The notes: generated by a model not told the origin, from the sequence alone. A stretch of 43,232 nucleotides of DNA from Akkermansia muciniphila (GCA_945870025.1 CAMBQN010000021.1:1-43232), one strand, 5' to 3'; shown: positions 19,543 through 27,634, counted from the stretch's first letter. Made by a program: numbers and translations.

Positions 19543-20806
19543 TCGCCCCGGATACCAGCGTGCCTGCCAGATACTGAGCGACGAGTTGTTCCGGCGCTTC
19601 GGCGGGTGCGCCCACCACAACCTTGATACTGTTTTCCGCAAACAGGTTCTGCGCGCGGCTACCCATGCCACCGGCGATGATGACTGTTGCGCCTTGTTCG
19701 TGCAACCAGCGAGGCAGAACGCCCGGTTCGTGCGGCGGGGGTGTCACCATTCGCTTGCCTGTGAGCTTTTTCGTTTTCTCGTCCACGTCAAGCAGTGCGA
19801 ACTGGTCGCAGTGTCCGAAGTGCATGCACAGTTTGCCTTCGGCGATCGGTATGGCGATTCTCATGGGTGTGTTCTTCCCTTCGTTTGTTGTGTTTGGTGT
19901 TTGGTTTGTTGCGATCTTGCCTGAAAGCGCCAGTATCGGCGCGATGACATGTTCGAAAGCCTTGGCTGTTTCCGTCCGGCTGTAGTGATAGACAAACGGG
20001 GTGCCGGCGTCACAGGCCTGTCCAACCGCAGGATCTATGGGAATGCGCCCAAGAAATGGCACGCCCATGTCCGCAGCCATCCGTTCGCCGCCGCCGGACT
20101 TGAATATGTCCGTAAGTTCGCCGCACTTGGGGCAGACGAAGCCGCTCATGTTTTCGACGACCCCGAGGACCGGAAGATCCATCTGGTGGCAGAAGTTGAT
20201 CGACTTGCGCACATCGGCGGTGGCCACATCCTGCGGGGTTGTGACGATCACGGCGCCATCCACGGGCGCGGCCAGTTGGCAGACGGACAATGGTTCGTCG
20301 CCGGTACCGGGAGGCGAGTCGATGATCAAGTAGTCGAGATCGCCCCAATCGACGTCCTTGAGAAACTGCTTGATGACGGTCATTTTCATCGGTCCGCGCC
20401 AGATCACAGCATCGTCGCGGTCCCGTAAAAGGAACGCGATGGACATCACTTTGAGTCCAGCATGCGCGACCGGAAGGATTTCGCCGTCCTTGGTTTGCAC
20501 GTCGGCGTCTTCCAGATGCAGCATCTTGGGAATGCTCGGCCCGTGGATATCCACGTCCAGGAGGCCGACTCGCTTGCCGGCCAGGGATAGGGAAATCGCC
20601 AGGTTAGCTGCCACCGTGCTCTTGCCCACGCCACCCTTGCCGGACATCACCAGAATCTTGTGTCGAATGCGCTGCAACCGCTCCTCAAGAACTACCTCGT
20701 CAAGAGCGTCGTCGGGACTATTTGGAGCCGCTACGTGCGCAGCATCACAGGTAGCGTGTTTGTGCGATTGTCCTTGTCCACAGCCACATTTGTCATTCTT
20801 TGCCAT
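19526..20806 (-). CDS. Mrp/NBP35-type Fe-S carrier ATPase fused to a NifX-like domain
   Basis: A 426-residue fusion. After a Cys-rich lead (C-G-C-G...C), the P-loop G-K-G-G-V-G-K-S-T (residues 56-64) and the Mrp blocks [23 protein letters not shown] and [11 protein letters not shown] identify the Fe-S cluster carrier family; C-P-K-C is the bridging cluster site. From about residue 312 a NifX/NifB-type dinitrogenase-cofactor domain follows (M-R-I-A-I-P...H-F-G-H-C-D-Q-F). The ATG has AAGGAGAAG upstream, and the gene starts 16 bases after the MBL-fold gene. In Desulfovibrio ORP clusters an Mrp ATPase and an ORP NifX protein are separate; here they are covalently joined. Confidence 0.93.
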   Translation of the reverse strand: MAKNDKCGCGQGQSHKHATCDAAHVAAPNSPDDALDEVVLEERLQRIRHKILVMSGKGGVGKSTVAANLAISLSLAGKRVGLLDVDIHGPSIPKMLHLEDADVQTKDGEILPVAHAGLKVMSIAFLLRDRDDAVIWRGPMKMTVIKQFLKDVDWGDLDYLIIDSPPGTGDEPLSVCQLAAPVDGAVIVTTPQDVATADVRKSINFCHQMDLPVLGVVENMSGFVCPKCGELTDIFKSGGGERMAADMGVPFLGRIPIDPAVGQACDAGTPFVYHYSRTETAKAFEHVIAPILALSGKIATNQTPNTTNEGKNTPMRIAIPIAEGKLCMHFGHCDQFALLDVDEKTKKLTGKRMVTPPPHEPGVLPRWLHEQGATVIIAGGMGSRAQNLFAENSIKVVVGAPAEAPEQLVAQYLAGTLVSGANVCDH

Positions 20807-20822
20807 GTCGTCTTCTCCTTGT

Positions 20823-21647
20823 TTAGAACTCGAATACGGTTCCCGCACCGCCTGCCTGGCAGGTGTTGGGAAAGGCCGACCAAAGTGCGGCGAGCGATTT
20901 CTGGCCGGTGCAGTGCAAGGGGACCAGAAGGTTGATGTTGAAGCGGCGCAACTCCCGGATCGTCCAGTGCATGCGTTCCGCAGATGCCGCCCGCAGGTGT
21001 GTGCCGCCAATCACGGCGCGCACTGGTTTGTTGCCGGTGAGCCTTTGAATGTAGTCGAGGGTGTTAATGATGCCCGCGTGGGCGCATCCGAGTAGGACGA
21101 CCGTGCCGCGAGGGCTTTCCATGAAGAGTGCCTGGTCATCCAGCAGAAGGTCCGGGTCGATTCCTTCCGGGTCGCGGCAAAAGGGTTCGGCAATCGCCTC
21201 TTCCGGGTGCAGGCGCGGAATCTCGCCTGTGGTCCAGATACCGGGCGCGACTTCGGATGACTGCCGAGACGCCGTATACCGGCATTGTTTGCCGAGCAAG
21301 GCGTCGCGTGCCCCTGCGGACATGCCGATTTCGCGGGCACCCGTCTTGTCCTGATGATATTTGGGTAGCAGTGCGTCTGGATGCGCATGCACCGTTACGG
21401 TGCCCGCCGCCTGACGCAACACAGCGGCCAGTCCACCGGTGTGGTCGTAGTGTCCGTGACTGAGGACCATCGTATCTACCGCAGTCAGATCCACACGTAA
21501 TGCCTGCGCGTTGTCGGCCAGCACAAGCCCCTGACCCGTGTCGAAAAGCAGGCACTGCTCGTCGGTAGCAATCCAGAAGGCGAGTCCATGTTCGCCCCGC
21601 ACGTCGCGTGCGAGGGCCGTATTTTCCGCCAGAATGACGATTTTCAT
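20823..21647 (-). CDS. MBL-fold metallohydrolase
   Basis: A 274-residue metallo-beta-lactamase-fold protein with the motif [10 protein letters not shown] (residues 63-72) and later ligands in G-C-A-H-A-G and G-G-T-H-L. The C-terminal L-V-P-L-H-C-T-G-Q block is characteristic of the small MBL subfamily found beside MinD/ferredoxin ATPases in anaerobes. It binds two metals, Zn or Fe; the substrate is unknown. ATG overlaps the preceding TGA (ATGA), so translation is coupled to the upstream MinD-like gene. Confidence 0.88.
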   Translation of the reverse strand: MKIVILAENTALARDVRGEHGLAFWIATDEQCLLFDTGQGLVLADNAQALRVDLTAVDTMVLSHGHYDHTGGLAAVLRQAAGTVTVHAHPDALLPKYHQDKTGAREIGMSAGARDALLGKQCRYTASRQSSEVAPGIWTTGEIPRLHPEEAIAEPFCRDPEGIDPDLLLDDQALFMESPRGTVVLLGCAHAGIINTLDYIQRLTGNKPVRAVIGGTHLRAASAERMHWTIRELRRFNINLLVPLHCTGQKSLAALWSAFPNTCQAGGAGTVFEF

Positions 21648-22543
21648 CGGGACAGGTTCTCCCATACGGTCCGGATATCCGCGGCGAGAGGGCCGAAATC
21701 GGTCTCGACCACGGCGCGTCCCCTCAACTGGGCGTCCGTCACAGCCCGACCATAGCGCACACGGCTGGCGATCATGGCGCCGGCCCGGAGGGCTTCGGCC
21801 TCGATGCGGGTGGTCATCTCGGCATTCAGGTCCCACTTGTTGACGCAGACGGCGGCCGGGATATTGAAGTGGCGCGTGAGTTCCAGAACTCGCGCCATGT
21901 CGTGTGAACCCGAGAGGGTTGGTTCCGTCACCACCAGAACCTGCGATGCGCCGCTCACGGAGGCAATCACGGCGCAACCGATGCCCGGCGGGCCATCGAC
22001 CAGGATGAGGTCGGCCTTCCGTTCTTCGGCCAGCGCGCGGGCGGTTTCCCGGACTTTGGCGACCAGTTTGCCGGAGTTCTCGCCGCCGGGGGTCAAGCGG
22101 GCATGGACCATCGGGCCGTGGCGCGTGTCGGATACGTACCATTCGCCGCTGAGTCGTTCGGGAAAATCGATGGCCTTCACCGGGCACGACCAGACGCACA
22201 CGCCGCACCCCTCGCAGGCGGTGGTGTCAATGGTGAACGTGGCCTCGCCGGCGCCGCCATCGGTCTTGCGGACGGCATCGAACCGGCACCGGGCCAGGCA
22301 GGCGCCGCAACCGATGCAGTCGGGCTGTCGAAGGATCGCCGTATGGCCGCAGTAAAAATCTTCGCGCCGGCACATCGTGGGTGCCAGCAGGAGGTGGAGG
22401 TCGGCGGCATCCACATCGCAGTCCGCCAGCACGGCGTTCCCGGCCTGCCGTGAGCCTGTCGAACCGGCCAATGCCGCAAACGACGCGACCAGGCTGGTGT
22501 TGCCCGTGCCGCCCTTGCCGCTAATGACAACAAGTTCTCTCAC
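21644..22543 (-). CDS. Ferredoxin-MinD ATPase 2, altered P-loop
   Basis: A 299-residue MinD/NBP35-superfamily ATPase with two inserted 4Fe-4S motifs (C-I-G-C-G-A-C-L-A-R-C and C-E-G-C-G-V-C-V-W-S-C). The deviant Walker A reads G-K-G-G-T-G-N-T-S: the signature Lys (residue 10) remains but the P-loop Lys (residue 15) is Asn, encoded by AAC. The Asp-rich D-G-P-P-G-I-G-C Walker B is normal. GTG 22543 overlaps the preceding TGA (GTGA). It is the likely counterpart of one of the two ferredoxin-MinD proteins (DVU2103/2104) in the Desulfovibrio ORP locus. It may bind nucleotide weakly or act as the passive partner of ATPase 1. Confidence 0.9.
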   Translation of the reverse strand: MRELVVISGKGGTGNTSLVASFAALAGSTGSRQAGNAVLADCDVDAADLHLLLAPTMCRREDFYCGHTAILRQPDCIGCGACLARCRFDAVRKTDGGAGEATFTIDTTACEGCGVCVWSCPVKAIDFPERLSGEWYVSDTRHGPMVHARLTPGGENSGKLVAKVRETARALAEERKADLILVDGPPGIGCAVIASVSGASQVLVVTEPTLSGSHDMARVLELTRHFNIPAAVCVNKWDLNAEMTTRIEAEALRAGAMIASRVRYGRAVTDAQLRGRAVVETDFGPLAADIRTVWENLSR

Positions 22544-22914
22544 GTTTGGACTTCTTTGCTTGGTTGCAGCGCGGCAGGCACGGGGGTGTGTTCCGCCAAC
22601 AAGCTCGCTGCCAGCCGCACGCATTCGTGACATGGTATGCGCATGTCACGCTTGATCTCCCGGCATTTCTCAGAGCCAACGCTTTTTGTAAAATCGGCCC
22701 GCACGCGCTCGCGAACCGGCGGGTCGTCGACCAGCGACAGTGCGGCATACAGCGCCCCGCACATACCTTCCTCCGCCCGGCCGCCTCCATGCCGGCGGGC
22801 GTCTACGATCTGTTCCTCACTGATAGTGTGACGGTGTTGGAAACCGCGCAACACACTTTGCGCGCAGTTCAACCGTTCCTGGGTATACGCGGTCATTGCA
22901 CGTTCGACTGGCAT
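22540..22914 (-). CDS. C_GCAxxG_C_C-family redox protein
   Basis: A 124-residue protein with the Cys pattern of this small family: N-C-A-Q-S-V-L near the N-terminus, M-C-G-A-L-Y-A-A-L, then K-C-R-E-I and C-H-E-C-V. Such proteins are thought to be redox-active or metal-binding and are common in anaerobes; no reaction is established. ATG 22914 has GGAGGAG at about five bases and overlaps the end of the upstream MinD-like gene by 22 bases. It sits between the two ferredoxin-MinD genes, suggesting a partner or electron-transfer role. Confidence 0.85.
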   Translation of the reverse strand: MPVERAMTAYTQERLNCAQSVLRGFQHRHTISEEQIVDARRHGGGRAEEGMCGALYAALSLVDDPPVRERVRADFTKSVGSEKCREIKRDMRIPCHECVRLAASLLAEHTPVPAALQPSKEVQT

Positions 22915-23777
22915 ACATTCTCCTCCATGCGTTTCCACAGATTCACAAACAGGGGACGCCATTCCGACACGGCTTCCAGTGTAAGCTGGCCGCGCGAATA
23001 GGCCTCCGCCACCCGGCGGTCGTCGGGAAGTTCCAGCAGCACCGGAATGCGTTCGGCGGCGCAGAAGGCGCGCACCTGTTGGTCGCCGATATCCGCGCGG
23101 TTGATGACCACGCCATGCCGGAGTCCAAGTTGGCGCAGCATCTCCACAGCCAGTTTGAGGTCGTTCAGACCGAACGGCGTTGGTTCCGTGACCAGGAGCA
23201 CGTAGTCGGCGTCCCGCACGGTCGTAACCACGGGGCAGGACGTGCCCGGAGGAGCGTCCAGAATGGCGATGCCATCCAGAATTGCTTTCTTCCTGACGGC
23301 GCGAATCAACGGAGGCGCCGTGGGTTCGCCGACGTTCAGACGCCCCTGGACAAACGCCACGCCGCCGGAGACGCCGGATTCGACCACGCCGATCGCCCGG
23401 TTCTCCTCGTGGATGGCGCCCACGGGGCACACGAGCGCACACCCGCCACAACCGTGGCAAAGTTCCGGGAATACCAGGGCCTTTTTCAGTACGGCGATGG
23501 CGTGGTACTGACAGACCTCGGCGCACGTGCGGCAGCCGGTACACTTCTTCTCATCCACCACCGGAACGGGAATGCCGACCGATGCGGTAGACGTGATCTC
23601 CGGCATGAGGAAGATGTGGCCGTTCGGTTCTTCGACATCACAGTCGAGGTACTGAACCTTCAGGCCGGACTCCCCCAGGACCCATGCGAGATTCACCGCC
23701 ACGGTGGTCTTGCCTGTCCCTCCCTTTCCGCTGGCAACCGCAATGTCCATAAGGCTCACCATAAGACTCACTGTCAC
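22893..23777 (-). CDS. Ferredoxin-MinD ATPase 1
   Basis: A MinD-superfamily ATPase with two 4Fe-4S motifs (C-T-G-C-R-T-C-A-E-V-C and C-H-G-C-G-G-C-A-L-V-C) inserted after the P-loop domain's first third. The deviant Walker A G-K-G-G-T-G-K-T-T and the D-A-P-P-G-T-S-C Walker B are intact, unlike in ATPase 2. GTG 23777 overlaps the DAHP synthase stop (GTGA). ATG 23750, giving M-D-I-A-V-A-S-G-K-G-G, fits family N-termini better. The difference is a 12-base tandem duplication (GTGAGYCTTATG twice) at the start. Likely an ORP-complex-type ATPase. Confidence 0.92.
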   Translation of the reverse strand: MTVSLMVSLMDIAVASGKGGTGKTTVAVNLAWVLGESGLKVQYLDCDVEEPNGHIFLMPEITSTASVGIPVPVVDEKKCTGCRTCAEVCQYHAIAVLKKALVFPELCHGCGGCALVCPVGAIHEENRAIGVVESGVSGGVAFVQGRLNVGEPTAPPLIRAVRKKAILDGIAILDAPPGTSCPVVTTVRDADYVLLVTEPTPFGLNDLKLAVEMLRQLGLRHGVVINRADIGDQQVRAFCAAERIPVLLELPDDRRVAEAYSRGQLTLEAVSEWRPLFVNLWKRMEENVCQSNVQ

Positions 23778-24859
23778 TCGCTTCGCAATCCTGGCCCTTT
23801 ACGACCCTTCGCGTATGTTCTCGCCGCCGCCGCTGCGCGCCGCAGCATTCTCTCGGTGGTTTGCCAACTCACGCATTCGTCGGTAACCGAAACCCCATAC
23901 CGCAGGTCTGTTGACTTCTCTGGCATAGATTGGGTTCCCTGGAAGAGGTTGCTCTCCACCAACATTCCGACAATGGCACGGTTGCCTCGGCGTTGACGCA
24001 GTACCGCATTCCACACCTTTTCCTGGGCATCGAACTGCTTCCCCGAGTTTCCGTGACTGCAGTCCACCATGATGGACGGCGGAAGCCCGCTTGCGACCAT
24101 TCGTTCGCGCGCGCTCTTAATCGCTGTGACACTGTAGTTGGAGCCGGATTTCGAGCCTCGCAGAATCAAATGACCGTTCCTGTTGCCGCTGGTGCCTACA
24201 ATGGCGGTATGGCCGTCGTCGTCAATCCCCAGAAAACTTTGCTCGTGGCGCGCCGACACCATGGCATCAATAGCAACCTGAACATTGCCGTCGGTCCGAT
24301 TCTTGAACCCAACCGGCATGGATAATCCGCTGGCCATTTGACGATGAGTTTGCGATTCCGTCGTGCGCGCGCCGATGGCCGCCCACGAGACCAGATCCGC
24401 CGTATATTGCGGCACAATGGGGTCGAGCATCTCGGTCCCGGCGGGAACACCCATGGCGTTGATGTCCAGCAGCAGGCGCCGGGCAGAGCGCAATCCGTAG
24501 TTGATATCCGCCGAGCCGTCCATGCGCGGATCGTAGATCAGGCCTTTCCATCCGACAGTCGTGCGCGGCTTTTCGAAATAGACACGCATCAGGATCAGCA
24601 GTTCATCCTCCAATTCCGCACGAAGGCCGGCGAGCAAAGCGGCATATTCCAGCGCCGCTTTGGGGTCATGAATCGAACAGGGTCCGACAACAATCAGCAG
24701 GCGCGGGTCTTGTCCGGCGAGGATATCGCGGATAGCGCCACGCGCCTTCAGCACGCTGGACAACACGCGGCCAGACGCCGGAAGTTCTTTCTTCAGCGCA
24801 CGGGGAGAAACGAGGGGCGTAAACCCGACGAGATTGAGATTCTCAGTACGGACAGTCAT
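23774..24859 (-). CDS. aroG: 3-deoxy-7-phosphoheptulonate (DAHP) synthase, type I
   Basis: A 361-residue enzyme condensing phosphoenolpyruvate and erythrose 4-phosphate, the first shikimate step. AroF/G/H motifs are present: V-G-P-C-S-I-H-D (metal Cys), F-E-K-P-R-T-T-V-G-W-K-G, G-A-R-T-T-E-S-Q, G-F-K-N-R-T-D-G and D-C-S-H-G-N-S-G-K. ATG 24859 overlaps the stop of a small Cys-rich gene (ATGA) and its own stop overlaps MinD ATPase 1 (GTGA), so it is built into this operon. No other aromatic-pathway gene is in the window. Whether it belongs functionally or by chance is open. The paralogue letter cannot be decided. Confidence 0.93.
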   Translation of the reverse strand: MTVRTENLNLVGFTPLVSPRALKKELPASGRVLSSVLKARGAIRDILAGQDPRLLIVVGPCSIHDPKAALEYAALLAGLRAELEDELLILMRVYFEKPRTTVGWKGLIYDPRMDGSADINYGLRSARRLLLDINAMGVPAGTEMLDPIVPQYTADLVSWAAIGARTTESQTHRQMASGLSMPVGFKNRTDGNVQVAIDAMVSARHEQSFLGIDDDGHTAIVGTSGNRNGHLILRGSKSGSNYSVTAIKSARERMVASGLPPSIMVDCSHGNSGKQFDAQEKVWNAVLRQRRGNRAIVGMLVESNLFQGTQSMPEKSTDLRYGVSVTDECVSWQTTERMLRRAAAAARTYAKGRKGPGLRSE

Positions 24860-25068
24860 TGTCGATTCCATAATCGCTTTGCGGACTCTCCATTGGCGCC
24901 GCCCTTTCTCAGATGTGCATAGGCTCTGCAAGCAGGACAGGACCTCTCGATCTCCCTTATTGCTTTCGCGAACCAACTATTCGGCCATTGGCGTGCGCAA
25001 ATGCAAAGTGGACATACCCGGCAAAGCGTTGCCAGTACTTTCGTGATGATGGTTTTCTCGGTTTTCAT
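24856..25068 (-). CDS. Small double-CxxC protein
   Basis: A 70-residue basic protein with C-R-V-C-P-L-C-I-C near residue 20 and C-P-A-C near 45, separated by a W-P-N-S-W-F-A-K-A-I-R-E-I-E segment: a possible zinc ribbon or Fe-S site. I recall similar short C-P-x-C proteins beside Mrp/MinD genes in anaerobes, but assign no function. ATG 25068 is the plausible start, with only a weak purine site. The ATGA overlap with DAHP synthase supports it being a real gene. Confidence 0.65.
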   Translation of the reverse strand: MKTEKTIITKVLATLCRVCPLCICARQWPNSWFAKAIREIERSCPACRAYAHLRKGGANGESAKRLWNRQ

Positions 25069-25115
25069 TTGATGTGCTTCTTGAGGGCTGCGATCAGCGC
25101 CGTTCCTCCTTCTTG

Positions 25116-25493
25116 TTAAAGCAACTTTTTGGCGCCCTGGTAGACTTCCTCGACCAGCAGCGATACGGCCGCATGTCCGGGGTGTTCCGGAGGATTCCAC
25201 TTCTTCATGTCTTCATAAATGGCGCCGGATCGGTGATATTCGAGCCGACCCTTGATCTGAAAGGACTGGTTGTCTTTTGTGATGAACAAAATCGAACCCT
25301 TGCGCCCGCGCAGGATGTTGCGCCGTGACTTGTCGAAGTAGTTATCGGCGACGACCAACGTGTCGTCCGCAAACTTACTGACCGCACCCGCATAGATCGC
25401 GTTGGGCAGTCCGGCTTCGTCAACCGTCACCAAGATGATCGGGCCGTTTCTGTCATCCCAAGCCTTGCTGACTTCTTCCGGCAATTGCGGCAT
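25116..25493 (-). CDS. Pyridoxamine 5'-phosphate oxidase-fold (flavin-binding) protein
   Basis: A 125-residue split-barrel protein of the PNPOx-like family. It starts with a helix then L-V-T-V-D-E-A-G-L-P-N-A-I-Y and continues D-N-Y-F-D-K-S-R-R-N-I, G-S-I-L-F-I-T-K and Y-Q-I/F-Q-I-K-G-R-L-E-Y, as in FMN- or heme-binding split barrels. No partner enzyme is evident and the length is minimal. ATG 25493 has GGGAG upstream. It is a member of the ORP-like operon, where it might transfer electrons to the Fe-S proteins (inference). Confidence 0.8.
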   Translation of the reverse strand: MPQLPEEVSKAWDDRNGPIILVTVDEAGLPNAIYAGAVSKFADDTLVVADNYFDKSRRNILRGRKGSILFITKDNQSFQIKGRLEYHRSGAIYEDMKKWNPPEHPGHAAVSLLVEEVYQGAKKLL

Positions 25494-25558
25494 TTTGAGT
25501 TCTCCCAAGTTGGACAGTCCTGGCATCCACGCGGAAGCCGGGACTGTGTTGCCATGTC

Positions 25559-25951
25559 CTACTTCTCCGCCTTTTCCGTCTCCAGTTCCTGAAGGCGCCT
25601 GCGGATCTCGCCCGCTGTGTTCTCGAAGTACTCGGCCTGGCTTTTCAGCGCGGCCAACTCCTGTTCGCGTGTCGGCGCGGCCACATCGGGCGATACGGCA
25701 CCCATCAGCGGCCATCCGGCCGCCGCCCGCTGCCATCCGGTCAACCCGGTGGCGTTGAACATGTTGCGCCAGCCGCGGCCATTGCCGCGTCCGCCACCGC
25801 ATGCGCCCCTTCCGCGACCGAACCCCATTCCGAGGCCCCGGCCCGGAACCGTGTTCATGGATCCCGGTGCCGCAACCCCGGCGCAGAAGCCCATACCTCG
25901 TCCTGTCATCGGCCCCATTCCCTGGGGTCCCATTCCATTTCCTGCTGGCAT
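25559..25951 (-). CDS. DUF5320-type protein
   Basis: A 130-residue protein opening with M-P-A-G-N-G-M-G-P-Q-G-M-G-P-M-T-G-R-G, the hallmark Met/Gly/Pro-rich start of DUF5320, then Gly/Arg-rich sequence with two Cys, and a C-terminal coiled coil (R-E-Q-E-L-A-A-L-K...R-R-R-L-Q-E-L-E-T-E-K). Members accompany NifX/Mrp clusters in anaerobes; function unknown. The coiled coil suggests an oligomeric scaffold. Confidence 0.8.
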   Translation of the reverse strand: MPAGNGMGPQGMGPMTGRGMGFCAGVAAPGSMNTVPGRGLGMGFGRGRGACGGGRGNGRGWRNMFNATGLTGWQRAAAGWPLMGAVSPDVAAPTREQELAALKSQAEYFENTAGEIRRRLQELETEKAEK

Positions 25952-25977
25952 TGTCGTTCTCCTATTCGTGATGTTTG

Positions 25978-26175
25978 CTAACGGCCACCACCCTGACCGC
26001 CACCGATGCCTTTGCCGCCGCGGCCCGCACCACGGCCGCGTCCACCGCGACCTCGGCCTGGCCTTTGGCCGGCGCCTGCCGCCGGGCGCTTGCGTTGTCC
26101 CGCGGCGCACGGGCCGCGTCCGCAGCCTGTGCCCGGCCCTTTTCCTGTTGGCCCTTTTCCGTTTCCTTTTGGCAT
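25978..26175 (-). CDS. Small Gly/Arg-rich protein
   Basis: A 65-residue protein beginning M-P-K-G-N-G-K-G-P-T-G-K-G-P-G-T-G-C-G-R-G, a shorter, Lys/Arg-rich cousin of the DUF5320 N-terminus, then Arg/Gly repeats to the end. AAGGAG sits six bases before the ATG. It is very basic and probably disordered; it could bind nucleic acid or a partner. It lies 26 bases before the DUF5320 gene and may derive from it by duplication. Confidence 0.65.
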   Translation of the reverse strand: MPKGNGKGPTGKGPGTGCGRGPCAAGQRKRPAAGAGQRPGRGRGGRGRGAGRGGKGIGGGQGGGR

Positions 26176-26211
26176 GGGGGTCTCCTTTTTTTGGGTTGCT
26201 GCACCTGACAC

Positions 26212-26655
26212 TCAATTATAGGCAGCCTGGATCTCCGGTGACTCTTCCAGAAGCGGTTTGGCAAGGTCCGCCATGGCGTTGTCCTTCCAGAAAGGCAGTC
26301 TTTCATGTACCTTCATGTAGGTCTGCGGGATGGGATGAGTGCCAATCACGACAGGCAGATCATAGGCAGTTTCGATGAACGCCTTGAAGTGCCGGATATT
26401 GGGACACGGCGGGTAACCGACGACGAGCCCGGTGGCTAGATGAATGGTCGTGGCGCCGTTCTTCTTGAACTCGGCAGGAACGTATTCCACATTGCCACCC
26501 GGACAGCCACCACAACTCGAGTAGCCAATGATCTCCACTGGTTCTCCGGCAGGGTAGATCGAAAATGCCCCGCGCCGATCGCGCAACGCCCGAAAACATT
26601 TACCGCCGCCACAACTCCTGTAGCGGGCACAGATGATGATTCCGATTTTCGTCAT
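26212..26655 (-). CDS. CGGC-domain protein
   Basis: A 147-residue protein whose family is named for the C-G-G-C motif, here in Y-S-S-C-G-G-C-P-G-G-N. Further Cys lie in C-A-R-Y-R-S-C-G-G-G-K-C near the start and Y-P-P-C-P-N-I later. CGGC proteins probably bind a metal or Fe-S cluster and are typical of anaerobes. ATG 26655 (M-T-K-I-G-I-I-I-C) fits the family; an earlier in-frame start at 26703 is possible. Confidence 0.88.
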   Translation of the reverse strand: MTKIGIIICARYRSCGGGKCFRALRDRRGAFSIYPAGEPVEIIGYSSCGGCPGGNVEYVPAEFKKNGATTIHLATGLVVGYPPCPNIRHFKAFIETAYDLPVVIGTHPIPQTYMKVHERLPFWKDNAMADLAKPLLEESPEIQAAYN

Positions 26656-26703
26656 TTTGGCCCCCTTCTTCTGGCTGGTAATGCTCCGGGTCACTTTCCC
26701 CAT

Positions 26704-27066
26704 CTACGCCCAGTGACCTTCCACGTTGGCGGCGGAAACCTCCGTCAACTCGCCCGCCTGGAACGCGCGGATGGCATCCGCCACCGCGCCTTCCTTCGAC
26801 AGGTAGATTCTGATACCGGCCGCCTGCAAGGCACGGAAGGCTTTCGGCCCCACATTGCCGGTGATCACGGCCGCCGCCCCCAGCCGCGCAACCGTTTCGG
26901 CGGCCTGTATGCCTGCGCCCTGCGCGGCATTCAGATTCTGGGCGTTGTCATGTGCGGCGCTTTCATTCGTGTCGGTATCCACGACCAGAAAGAACTTGGC
27001 CCGCCCGAAACGCGGGTCCACGGCACTGGACATCTCTTTGCCTGTTGCGGTGATTGCGATCTTCAT
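26704..27066 (-). CDS. NifX/ORP-type cofactor-binding protein 2
   Basis: A 120-residue single-domain protein of the dinitrogenase Fe-Mo cofactor (NifB/NifX/MTH1175) family. It has M-K-I-A-I-T-A-T-G, D-P-R-F-G-R-A-K-F-F and the late G-x-V-G-P-K-A-F-R-A-L-Q block. Proteins of this fold hold Mo-Fe-S or, in Desulfovibrio ORP, a Mo-Cu-S cluster. No nitrogenase genes are nearby. ATG overlaps the preceding TGA (ATGA). Confidence 0.9.
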   Translation of the reverse strand: MKIAITATGKEMSSAVDPRFGRAKFFLVVDTDTNESAAHDNAQNLNAAQGAGIQAAETVARLGAAAVITGNVGPKAFRALQAAGIRIYLSKEGAVADAIRAFQAGELTEVSAANVEGHWA

Positions 27067-27476
27067 GCTTCCTCCTGTTTGCAGGCCCATGGACGCTCGT
27101 TTCGTTGCCCGGCCCTGCCGTGGCGACAGCGCTTCTGCTGACCACAACAGCCTGGCATCGACAAAACCGCACTTGGCAGGGATCCCGCCAACCACGCGGC
27201 CACGACTTCTTCTACAGCCCCAGCCGTGAATGGAATCACCCGAATGCCCTTGCCTGCCAGGACAGCGGCCATGGAATGCGATATGGCCCCGCAGATCAAA
27301 ACCTGCGCACCGAGCGTCGCCAACTGACCGGCCTGCGCCTGCATTTCGTCGCCGGGCAACGTTTCCTCGCGCCGGGCGATCACACGACCGTCTGCCACAT
27401 CCAGCAGCAGAATCTGCCGGGCTACATCGAACACCGGCGAGATTCTTCCGTTCCACGTTGCCAATGCCACTTTCAT
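27063..27476 (-). CDS. NifX/ORP-type protein 1 with a Cys-rich tail
   Basis: A 137-residue protein. Residues 1-105 form a NifX-type domain (M-K-V-A-L-A-T-W-N-G-R-I-S-P-V-F-D, G-A-Q-V-L-I-C-G-A-I-S). The tail has P-G-C-C-G-Q-Q-K-R-C-R-H and a late W-A-C-K, a possible extra metal site. It is the first gene of the long operon. The ATG has GGAGGGA upstream, and the -24/-12-like promoter lies about 35 bases before it. Confidence 0.88.
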   Translation of the reverse strand: MKVALATWNGRISPVFDVARQILLLDVADGRVIARREETLPGDEMQAQAGQLATLGAQVLICGAISHSMAAVLAGKGIRVIPFTAGAVEEVVAAWLAGSLPSAVLSMPGCCGQQKRCRHGRAGQRNERPWACKQEEA

Positions 27477-27510
27477 GATTCTGCATCCCTCCGCTTTGTG
27501 ATGTACTCTA

Positions 27511-27527
27511 TATCACGAAGCGTGCCA
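27511..27527 (-). promoter_or_regulatory. Candidate sigma54 promoter of the ORP-like operon
   Basis: Minus strand TGGCACGCTTCGTGATA: a perfect -24 TGGCACG and the correct ten bases between GG and the -12 dinucleotide, which reads GA instead of GC. Start expected near 27500, giving a short leader with GGAGGGA. A palindrome TTTGTGAT-N9-ATCACGAA (27496-27520, one mismatch) overlaps the -12 element. The adjacent sigma54 activator supports the call. Confidence 0.6.
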
Positions 27528-27616
27528 AGATGCGGAGCAGGCGCGTTGCACACACGTAACCTGTTTGACGGCATGTGGATGCGGCAGAGATTGGTCAGGA
27601 GCAGAATACACGCGAG

Positions 27617-27634
27617 AGTCGCCGATTCGCGACT
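27617..27634. promoter_or_regulatory. Inverted repeat, candidate activator (UAS) site
   Basis: AGTCGC-N6-GCGACT is perfect, about 90 bases upstream of the -24 box. That is a normal place for an enhancer-binding-protein site. It also lies 34 bases after the regulator stop, but no T-run follows, so a terminator is less likely. Confidence 0.4.

Noticed and set aside
25020..25036. Sigma54-like TGGCAACGCTTTGCC before the small Cys gene and DAHP synthase
   Set aside because: GG and GC are nine bases apart instead of ten and the site lies inside the small double-CxxC gene.
26704..27476. NifX-type genes as part of a nitrogenase system
   Set aside because: No nifHDK, nifE/N or NifB radical-SAM gene is in the window; the gene set matches ORP-type clusters.
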